Positions 55,530 to 64,000 of a DNA stretch of 64,000 nt are shown here, in pieces. The notes under the pieces were generated by a model, which made no database searches, was not told where the DNA came from, and was given only the letters and a program-made list of their open reading frames with translations. This stretch comes from Mactra quadrangularis (taxonomy: Eukaryota; Mollusca; Bivalvia; Venerida; Mactridae). The translations under genes and the position numbers were made by a program. Position 1 is the first letter of the stretch. Every line of letters starts with the position of its first letter. Location of the stretch: positions 11,182,232-11,246,231 of the forward strand of contig CM046299.1 of the NCBI GenBank assembly GCA_025267735.1, written 5' to 3'.

Positions 55530-55881
55530 TGGTGGCTGATTTATGCCATGTCGTATTTTCGTTTCTTCACCGCGAAAGAACGAAAAAAACGAAAACGTGA
55601 AGACACGACAAATCCATAGTTTGTCTTCGTCTTTTCGTTTCTTCGCCACGAAGAAACGAACACACGACAAAATAAATACAACAATACGACAGATAAAATG
55701 TGTCGTGTTTTCGCCTTACATCTGTCGTATCTTCGTCTTTTCGTTTCTTCGTGGCAAAAAAAACGAAGAAACGAAAAGACGAAGATACGACAAACCGTGG
55801 CTATGGATTTGTCGTGTCTTCGTGTTTTCGTTTCCTCGTGGCGAGGAAACGAAAATACGACATGGCATAAATCAGCCACCA
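55530..55881. mobile_element. Fold-back element with nested TCGTCTTTTCGTTTCTTCG repeats
   Basis: Perfect long terminal inverted repeats starting TGGTGGCTGATTTATGCCAT, with TA on both sides (55528-55529 and 55882-55883). The interior alternates sense and antisense copies of TCTTCGTCTTTTCGTTTCTT, so most of the element can fold into several alternative hairpins. ORFs on both strands follow from this repetitive sequence. Confidence 0.8.
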
Positions 55882-55883
55882 TA

Positions 55884-56548
55884 CTTTTTACAATTTGCTA
55901 TTTGATATACACTGGTTTTCGTATCAGTATGTATCATTGAGTATTTAAGTCATACACGTGCATCGGTGATTAAATTAATCATTAAGGTAGATTATCACAA
56001 TTTGTTGAGCGCCATGTCACATGCTGCGTGCAAGTTGTTCGCCTCTGACGACTTGCTTCTATTGTTATTGCAGCCTTGAGGACATGAGGCAACATAAAGG
56101 ATAGACCTTCCAATGAAATAAGTACATTCTGTTTTGAACTATATACATGTACAAACGTTTCTAAGTAATCAAGCTTATTTGAAAATAAAGTTCCACAATA
56201 AAGACTGCCTTGGATTGCAAAAGTATTCATTTTTGACGTTTTAGTCCAAATGCTTCTTTTGAGAAGAAAAGTGTCTCTTTGATTAGACCATCTATTGCTA
56301 CAAAGACTATCTATTTTGATGGTTCTAAAAGTGAAACTCAACTGTTTAGTTGTCAAAAATATACTATAGACAATGCAACTCAACATTTTTTATAGGTAGC
56401 TTGTCACACACCGAGTATGGCCAGATCAAAAGTATAGTGCGTACAAAAAACGTGTTTTGGTAAACATTGAAAATGAGACAATTCATTTCAGGGGTAGGCA
56501 GTATTGAAAATAAAATGTGTGTAATTCATTTTAACAAAAATAACATGG
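55884..56548. other. No feature recognised
   Basis: A 134-codon minus-strand ORF (55982-56386) has no recognisable domain, no signal peptide and no splice context; possibly old transposon sequence. Confidence 0.35.
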
Positions 56549-56554
56549 TTGATA

Positions 56555-56735
56555 AACCACCACCACTTGGTAAATCATGCTTGTTATGGTAGAACGCTTT
56601 CCATTTCACCAACAACTAAGATACAAGTAAAACATTTATTTTATAGTCATCCTGGGCATCCCTCGTCGTGGGTTAGTTCATTGTATTGTTATTATAAACA
56701 GTGTTTTGTTTTTGTTCCAACTGTATATATAAGTG
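56555..56735 (+). repeat. Interspersed repeat, copy 2 (pairs with 3165-3345)
   Basis: Shares ATCATGCTTGTTATGGTAGA and CATCCCTCGTCGTGGGTTAG-type segments with the minus strand of 3165-3345. Type unknown, possibly a SINE. Confidence 0.55.
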
Positions 56736-56770
56736 GTATACATTCCAAACAAAAGTATCCTGTCCTTTAA

Positions 56771-57381
56771 TGAGTACACGCATGTACACTTAGGCAGTAC
56801 ATTTTTTATATTTTCCCCAACAAACATTTTAAGTAAACACCAAAGATACGATTTAATTATTTATTAACTTCCTTATCACTCTACTCGATTTCATTGATTC
56901 TGTTCTAAGATCTCTAACACAAACGTACAAACGTATATTGATTGAGGAATGTAATTAGGAGGAGGGATGTAGGTTGGAAATGGTCGTAGAAAACATTTTA
57001 TGATCTAACTCCTTAAATGTACATGTTGCGCCACCTTCTTTTGGTACAAGTTTATTATGTTATATTGTCTATTGTAAACTGGGTTTAGCAAATATGATTA
57101 TAAATTGTTTAACTACAAAGTAAAGATTTTGAAAGGGGAATAAATTTGCTTATCCCAGCTATGTAAATACTTATATCATGTTTTTATTATTATGTTTATT
57201 AAATGCGTCATTTATGATAATGTATAATAAATGACAAAATCATCATACAATTTGGTCTTTGTCAAGTCAAGTCATTACTCCATGTACTGGACGTACTATC
57301 AAAACAAGGTGAGCCAAAAGGCAGTAAGGTTGACAAGCTGGTTAGATTCCAGTTGTTGTAGATATAAACGTACATATGTAA
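56771..57381. other. No feature recognised
   Basis: AT-rich sequence with no exon or repeat structure. Confidence 0.4.
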
Positions 57382-57815
57382 GGCCATGCCATATCTGAAT
57401 TTTGTTAAGCGTCTGCGTGCGCGTAGGTTTTAGAGTCCTCAATCAAAATAAAAAACAAAATGTAGGTAAAGTTTTCTTAAATAATTCCGATGTTCCGGGA
57501 TTCGATACGACAATTTAATTCAGGGAAAATTGTGTTCGGCAACGACGTTATTCATCGTAAACAATTTATCATAACCGCGTCATTAATTAATACAATGTAT
57601 ATTTTACGTGAAAAAAAACACTAGTCCTTTTATATAAGATTCAGAACACTGTTTTATATTATTAGGATGTTATCCCATTGAAAAAAAAAATATAATGCAT
57701 CGTTTTGCCGTCAAAATACTTATGTTTTCTTTTCGGTTCGTGTGTTTTTGTGAATAGGTACCTACGTTTGTCAAATTTGAGTTGACGCTTAACAGAATTC
57801 AAATTTGGCATGGCC
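57382..57815. mobile_element. PIF/Harbinger-like MITE, family B copy 2
   Basis: 434 bp, GGCCATGCCATATCTGAATT end and its inverse; flanks TAA and AAA (one mismatch). Matches 2176-2579 along its length with small indels. Confidence 0.78.
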
Positions 57816-58880
57816 AAAGGTGTCTGACCAATCTTATTACCTACTGTATCCTGGACAAATTTATCACAAGTACTTGCTTTTATTATATGCTTTCCAGTGG
57901 AATACCAAGATTTACCGGTGAAATAAGAATCGATATTCCACTGTTTTGACGCAATGAAAATAAATTTGTTATTTTTTTACTGCTTGGTGCGCCGTTCTAC
58001 TGACATATCATACTTACACTTAAAAAAGCAAGTTTGAAGCATATAATCAACAAACATTTGTTTATTTCAGTGTAAGATCTATTTATTTCACTCGTAAGCT
58101 AATGGTATAAATTTTTCACTCGTGGCTACGCCACTCCTTAGCTCACTAGTGAAATAAAAATCGAGGACTACTTATTGCGGTGGAAGATTTAGAATTTAGT
58201 TTACTGCTGCCAAATTGATTATTGAGAATGGGAATTCCCAACTATACATGTGAACAATGTGAAATGGTGAAAAATTGAATCGTTCACTACCCACATTGGA
58301 CTTATTTTGCTGGTGAGGAGGATTAACTGGATACCAATCATCATTTCTCAATCTGTTTGTGAAAGTCAGCAGAGACACTCAAACTTGGCTATATTATATA
58401 GAATTATAAAGGGGAAATTTGACAAGGGTTGGTCCTAAAGTTCACTTACTGGATTTATTTACGATAATTGGTGATAAATCAACTAACTGTAATGAGTGAA
58501 CCAATTACTGACCAAGAAAACAATCTCATAAACAAAGTCATATTTCCTCACTTGACCTTTATCACGAATATTGGTCAACTGATATTGAATCATAACCAAC
58601 AGCATCATTGGTGTTTCTCTAACTACCAATCAACGATGATTTTAATCTCAACAGCCGTTTACCGCACTCAACGGGGGAATTCTAATATGCCGCTCTTCAG
58701 AGGTTGCCGTTCGTTAGAGGTGCCGTTAAGAGAGGTTATACTGTATTACAAAAACACCAGTTTACATAACATTATAACGTGTGTTCAAACATTCGATCAT
58801 AGTTAATGTTGCTGTAAGAAACACACATGTATATGATAAAGTGACCTATCATAATCACATGTTGTTATTTATATTCAATA
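57816..58880. other. No gene recognised
   Basis: Contains only short ORFs. The stretch 58030-58150 has inverted CACTCGT/ACTAGTG words that may be repeat debris. Confidence 0.35.
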
Positions 58881-58884
58881 ACTA

Positions 58885-59245
58885 AGGTATTGTTGTTTTG
58901 TGTTGCTTTGTATTGAGCTGAGTTATGTTTCGTTGCGTTGTATTGCTTTGTCTTGCGTTGTGTCGCGTAGCGTTACGTTTCGTTGAGTAAAGATGATAGG
59001 TGTTTTGACATTGAGTTGTGTTGCGTTTATTTGTGTTGTTTTGTGTTGCGTTGCGTTGAGTTGTGTTGCGTTGCGTTGTTTTGCGTTGCGTTGAGTTGTG
59101 TTGCGTTGCGTTGAATTGTATTGAGTAGAGGTGAGAGGCGTTGCTTTGCGTAACGATGGTTTTTTTGTTTTGTATTTGATCGTATCGTATCGTATCGTTC
59201 CGTGCCGTAACGTATCGTATCGTATCGCATCGTACCATACCATAC
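58885..59245 (+). repeat. Degenerate pentanucleotide tract, (TTGYG)n to (CGTAT)n
   Basis: Long run of TTGCG/TTGTG/TTGAG pentamers that grades into ATCGT and ACCAT pentamers at the right. All overlapping minus-strand ORFs (TQRNATQ-type repeats) are translations of the repeat. Confidence 0.9.
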
Positions 59246-59950
59246 CGTATTATATTGCATAAAATCGGTCAAATCAATAACAACAGTATAATGATCATAA
59301 TAAACATTCTAATTACGTTTGTAGACAAAAATTGTTTATCTTTACTCAAGATCTTATTTGTTAATCAATTATCCTAAGTGCTTGACAACACTATTATGAT
59401 GATGTTGATGAGGATGACGCTGGTAAAGATAATATTTAAATGGTCTATATTAAATATATCCGGTTTAAGGATATTAACAACGTTAATCATTAAAGTATGA
59501 GATTTATTCATAGATTATTTTGTAAGATAATGGGTCGTGTGACAACAACTTTGAAGTGTATAAAGCTCCACCAGAGTTAAACAAATTTTTATTGATTGTA
59601 AATTACAAAACTGGATGGAAGGTATACAAAGTTCGCCGAGATGTGATATAGGTCGTTTGCGTTAAAGCTGGACCCCTAAAATCATGAATTATCTCAATAA
59701 CTATCGGATGGAATTAACTCAAATTTTGTATGTGATCATAACTAGCATTTTCCTTCTCAAATCCAAAAATTCAGAATTTTTCTTTAAATACATAACATAC
59801 TTCCCATAGACATGCAATGCAAATTTTGAAGCCAAAAAAAACTTTTGTTAAATGGGTATGTTCCATAATCAGAACAGCCATATAACAGTAGATACAAATA
59901 ATAGCTAAATATGAGGCCCGGTTAGAAATTTTATTTGATAACAAAGTACG
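59246..59950. other. No feature recognised
   Basis: AT-rich sequence without gene signals. Confidence 0.4.
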
Positions 59951-60275
59951 GTATAGATAGAAAGCGAAAACAACTTGTTTTCGCGAAAACAACTTTTTTT
60001 ACGAAAACAACCTGTTAAATTAATATTATACGTTATTTCAAACAAAACTTATATTGTATTTTGTGAATGCATTTAAAAATATTTTAAACGAGCAAGTTTT
60101 GGTACAAAATTCCGAAAAATACGAAAACAACTATCAGTCAATCTCACGAAAACAACTTTGAAAGCAAAAACCAGTCAGTCTCGCGAAAACAACTTTTCTA
60201 CGAAAACAACTTTTATATAAAAACAACAATCAGCCAATCTCTCAAAAACAACTTTTCCTACTAAAGCAACAATTA
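59951..60275 (+). repeat. GAAAACAACTTTT repeat cluster and left arm of an inverted repeat
   Basis: About ten copies of (C)GAAAACAACTT(TT) at irregular spacing. The stretch 59985-60122 is inverted relative to 62340-62393 joined to 63922-64000 (e.g. GAGCAAGTTTTGGTACAAAA on one strand at each). Confidence 0.75.
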
Positions 60276-60797
60276 GTCAATCTGGACAGGTGTATTCCTC
60301 GGACCCACCTATATATATATGTTTTTTAAAGAAAATGGAACGATTACATGGACCCACCCCTTAACTTTCTTGTATAATAATGAATATCGCAAAGATTTTT
60401 ACAAACGTTCAAACTTAGATCTTGTATTCTTTGATAATTTTTGCGCGTCTATTCTTTGTAGGAAATGGACCCACCTTAATTTCTTTATTCATGAATGGAT
60501 CCTCATAAATAATGTATCTGTTAAAAGCTAGGACAATGCCATTTTCAAAAAAGTTAGAATAACGAAATCGGATGTTTTGTAAATAATAAGAGTGCATTTG
60601 AACACAACTCTGTCCAGTGCAAGTGAACACGTGCACATTGTATTTCTATTGAACCATATGTGGGCATTCATACAATTCTATATGTTTTTTTATTTAAATT
60701 TTATATCTTTTAAATGATCCATTAAACTGGCGTCACACTGTTCCGAAATTGACACCAGATGGACATACGAATATTGAATTTCGAATTTTGCACGAAG
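60276..60797. other. No gene recognised
   Basis: The word TGGACCCACC recurs three times (60298, 60348, 60467), perhaps debris of the adjoining repeat. Confidence 0.35.
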
Positions 60798-60936
60798 ATG
60801 GCCCCGAAATTGTCCGACAATCAATCAGCACCCGAAGCAAGTACGATTCCTACAGAATTCTACTCACGAAGTCACCTCAAAGACGCAGATTTTTACAAAG
60901 TTGTAACACGCAGGACATGCGAGGGCCACACGATGG
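60798..60936 (+). CDS. Possible first coding exon, unidentified
   Basis: ATG in AAGATGG context opens 46 codons with coding-like composition (MAPKLSDNQSAPEASTIPTE, then FYSRSHLKDADFYKVVTRRT) before a possible donor ATGG|GTATAC. No partner exon was found downstream in the window, and no domain is recognised. It could be a chance ORF. Confidence 0.25.
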
Positions 60937-62339
60937 GTATACGCCATCGTATTGTACGTATAATGTGTTAGAATGTAGTCACAAACGCGTCACGTGACTC
61001 CCGGTTCATGGTCCCTGGTTCAACGCTTACGTTTATCAATTCAGAAAATTTACAAAGATTTTAAAGGTTTCTTATTCATATATCATAGACAATGGTCTGT
61101 CTCTAATATTCATTATTAGGGTACTTTATTTTGGATTTTTTATAAGTTGTGCGTCACTTTTTCAGTAATAATTAAGCTAATAAATGTTTTTTTAATTGAT
61201 CACGATCCGACGATTTCGAACATGACGAATATTCGTACTAGATTTTCTGTTCGGGATCGCGAATATCCGAGTACTCAGATAGATAGGACAGCAATCTCAT
61301 CAATGAAACATTTTGTGAAGCAAAGTGGCTTGAATTTTATTCTCAGTAAAATATGGGATCGGGAAGCGGGCTCGGGAGTGATAATTCTAGATTTGTTTTC
61401 ACATTTTAGCTAAATGCTCTATACTAAACAGCGCGAGGCGGAATCCCGAAGAATTTAAACTCCCTTTATACCGCAATAAACCATACATTTAGAATTATGT
61501 ATTTTTAATTGATAGAACACTGTAAGAATCAAAATGATGCAGAATATTCGTATACACATAAATAATACATGCGCATGTGTATCGAATATTCACATAACAC
61601 ATAGCATAATGATAGAATGCTTCATTCAGCATCCGAAGAAGAATTTCTGAAAGTCTGTTGTGGCGGAGATTTATTTGTAAAGATCATGAAACTGACATTA
61701 CTTATGTGAGAGAAAAACTCTTAACATAAAGTGTAGTTTATATACATGTATGTACATTCGCTAGCAACCTCATTATATACGTGCTAATGATGAGTGTATT
61801 TTAAGATTTTGAAAAAAAGACCCACTTTATTTGAATATTTCAGATTTATAAAGAAAACGGTTTGTCAGCAAGTATGACTTGTTAATTCTATGTTTATAAA
61901 ACAGGAAAGAAAATATAACTTAAAAGAAAAATAACTTTCAAGCAGTGAACAAAAGCCAGATTGCGTGATGAAAATTTTGCGTTCTTGACTCCATTGTTCT
62001 CTATCCTGTATATATGGTTGTTTTAACCAGAACAAAAACTTCCGTATAGAAACTTTATCTCGCGTGAGATTAAAGATCACAAGTTTGTTTGTAAAGGTGT
62101 GTCATTTTAGACGTAACTAGATAAGGGGTGTGGCCATTTATTGCAATGTCTTGTTAATAATGCCTTAGTACCTTTCCCCAAAATTTCAAAAATGCCCAAA
62201 ATGCAAAAGAGTGCACCAAAAAAAAAAATATTTTAATGTTGTATTGTTCATGCAGATTACCGGATATAGTTGACAATTAAATACAGTGTGAAAATAAAAC
62301 TTGCAAAACAAAATGGTTTCACGAGCAATGCTATAAAAT
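60937..62339. other. No feature recognised
   Basis: AT-rich loop between the arms of the large inverted repeat. Short ORFs only. Confidence 0.4.
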
Positions 62340-62395
62340 CATTAATTTCGGAATTTTGTACCAAAACTTGCTCATTTAACGTATTTTATCATATA

Positions 62396-63919
62396 CAGTC
62401 CAACTTGTGCTAACGGCCACCTCCGAATAGCGGGCACCTGCCGACAGCGGCCATTTCGATTTCCCCCCGACCGAAAACGCTCTTAAAAAGGCCGTGAATA
62501 ACGGCCACCTGTCGTCTGCGACCAGCGGCCAGTCAAAACCATCCCCGCGGCCAGTTTATAACTGTGAACAACGGCCAGACGATTGTTTGAAGACAGTATT
62601 TCGTATCAAGGCGATTTCGAAAGCAGGCCGCCATTTTTGTTAAAGATAAGCTAAAAACCCGTAATCCGATTTTTTTCCGGATTTTCGTAAACAGACCAAC
62701 TCGAGTACGATTTTATTAGTTATAATCAAGCTGTAGACAATTTTCTCGTCACCTTATTATAAAAATATGTTAATGTATCCTTTTATTGTTAAATTTATTT
62801 GTAAATCGGGAGTAAATTACGTCATGTGATGACACTTTGTTAATTAGTTTTGAATGTTTGGAGACTCCACTAGGTTTGTTTTTCACACGTCCGGCAGTTA
62901 GATAAATGTTTGTGACACGCTGTTAAATCCTCAATTCGTTCAACTGTGACCGCTGTATACAGGTAATTTGACAACTGGGAAAAGATAGAAATACTATTCA
63001 AAAGGTCAGAGTAGTGAGAATTTGTTGAGTGCATTTGTTAATGTTGAGGGCATAGCATGAAATGTAGCTGCAAACAAAAAATCACTGATTTCTTTGTTTT
63101 AGTCATTCTTTGTTCAAAGTTTTGTTTTAGTCATTTATAGTCACAACTTCAATATGATAATGTGAATAATGAATTAAGGTTGAAAATAAAAACAATTTTA
63201 ATTATCAATTCATGCTAAATTCGTTCAACTGTGACCGCTGTATACAGGTAATTTGGCAACTTGGATAAGATAGAAATACTATACAAAAGGTTAGAGTAGT
63301 GAGAATTTGTAGAGTGCAATTGTTAATGTTGAGGGCATAGCATGAAATGTAGCTGCAAACAAAAAATCACTGATTTCTTTGTTTTAGTCATTCTTTGTTC
63401 AAAGTTTTGTTTTATTCATTTATAGTCACAACTTCAATATGATAATGTGAATAATGAATTAAGGTTGAAAATAAAAACAATTTTAATTATCAATTCATGC
63501 TAAATTCGTTCAACTGTGACCGCTGTATACAGGTAATTTGGCAACTTGGATAAGATAGAAATACTATACAAAAGGTCAGAGTAGTGAGAATTTGTAGAGT
63601 GCAATTGTTAATGTTGAGGGCATAGCATGAAATGTAGCTGCAAACAAAAAATCACTGATTTCTTTGTTTTAGTCATTCTTTGTTCAAAATTTTGTTTTAT
63701 TCATTTATTGTCACAACTTCAATAATGATAATGTGAATAATGAATTAAGGTTGAAAATAAAAACAATTTTAATGATTAATTCATGTTTATTATGAACTCT
63801 GTCTCTCAAGTCTAACGAAACATGGCCCGTTTGTTCCTCCCTCCGAACAAAGGCCTCCTGTGAACAAAGGCCACTTTTCTCTTTTCCCTTGGCCGGCCGT
63901 TGTTCACAGGTTGGACTGT
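62396..63919. mobile_element. pogo/Tigger-like element carrying a tandem array
   Basis: Ends CAGTCCAACTTGTGCTAACG and the inverse of CAGTCCAACCTGTGAACAAC, flanked by TA (62394-62395, 63920-63921). The subterminal ...CGGCCAC... words fit pogo/Tigger-type ends. There is no transposase ORF; more than half of the interior is a three-unit 285-bp array. Comparison with the intact arm at 59985-60122 shows the unoccupied site. Confidence 0.85.
62935..63790 (+). repeat. 285-bp tandem array, three units
   Basis: Units start at 62935, 63220 and 63505 with TTCGTTCAACTGTGACCGCT, an exact 285-bp period. Units 2 and 3 are almost identical and unit 1 slightly more diverged. Entirely inside the pogo-like element. 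Confidence 0.95.
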
Positions 63920-64000
63920 ACATTCATAAAATACCAAGTTTTGCTTGAAATAACGTATAATATTAATTTAACAAGTTGTTTTCGTAAAAAAAGTTATTTT

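Larger units (their letters stand above)
62340..64000 (-). repeat. Right arm of the large inverted repeat, interrupted and cut by the window end
   Basis: 62340-62393 and 63922-64000, joined, are the reverse of 59985-60122 with scattered differences. The pogo-like element occupies the gap between them. The arm continues beyond the window. Confidence 0.75.

Noticed and set aside
55541..55940. ORFs of 113-134 codons on both strands
   Set aside because: They are translations of the palindromic TTCG-rich fold-back element, and sense and antisense look alike. No domain.
55982..56386. 134-codon minus-strand ORF as a gene
   Set aside because: No recognisable domain, signal peptide or splice context, and biased composition. 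Left as unassigned sequence.
58882..59272. Overlapping ORFs rich in TQRNATQ repeats
   Set aside because: All three minus-strand frames are open because the underlying pentanucleotide tract lacks stops. Simple-repeat artefact.

Overview
The window is animal nuclear DNA, most likely from a bivalve mollusc. It is AT-rich and contains GT-AG spliced genes with short exons, a nuclear tRNA-Cys gene, L1-type ORF1p and APE-type LINEs, tRNA-headed SINEs ending in the ...GGCGTTAAACCC... tail I associate with mollusc V-SINE/RUDI-like families, and many small inverted-repeat DNA transposons. The taxon is inferred from repeat style and gene types; no database was searched. Nothing prokaryotic, viral or CRISPR-like was found.

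Layout. 1-4.5 kb: a terminal coding exon (2797-2969) among MITEs, a minisatellite and tRNA-Cys(GCA). 5-11 kb: a 28-bp minisatellite and a 1.9-kb hAT-like relic. 13.05-17.92 kb: a full-length LINE on the minus strand whose two intact ORFs share one frame and are separated only by a TAG codon. 18.85-20.1 kb: the last two exons of a plus-strand cysteine-cluster gene with a lysine-rich tail; two SINEs sit in its final intron. 23.8-33.25 kb: a complete minus-strand secreted-protein gene (TATA box, signal peptide, IGFBP-like domain, thyroglobulin type-1 repeats) with a 12-nt microexon and two adjacent, phase-identical exons that can only be used alternatively. 33.4-43.9 kb: gene-poor, with a TIR-bounded 2.8-kb candidate element, a decayed Tc1/mariner element and a 42-bp minisatellite built of two unit types. 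44.0-49.4 kb: the last five exons of a minus-strand secreted, probably GPI-anchored protein resembling skeletal acidic matrix proteins. 51.6-54.6 kb: a 5'-truncated, frameshifted LINE nested in a TIR element. 55-64 kb: MITEs, a fold-back element, a degenerate pentanucleotide tract, and a large inverted repeat interrupted by a pogo/Tigger-like element that carries a 285-bp tandem array.

The two secreted-protein genes lie on the same strand, but I see no evidence that they are functionally linked. Most of the remaining sequence consists of mobile elements. Their target-site duplications and nested insertions allow several insertion orders to be read directly. I did not find one clear new multi-gene system. 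The strongest novel leads are the in-frame-TAG LINE, the obligately alternative thyroglobulin exons, the acidic-matrix-like gene, and a pair of 99-bp CACAGG palindromes with unrelated interiors.
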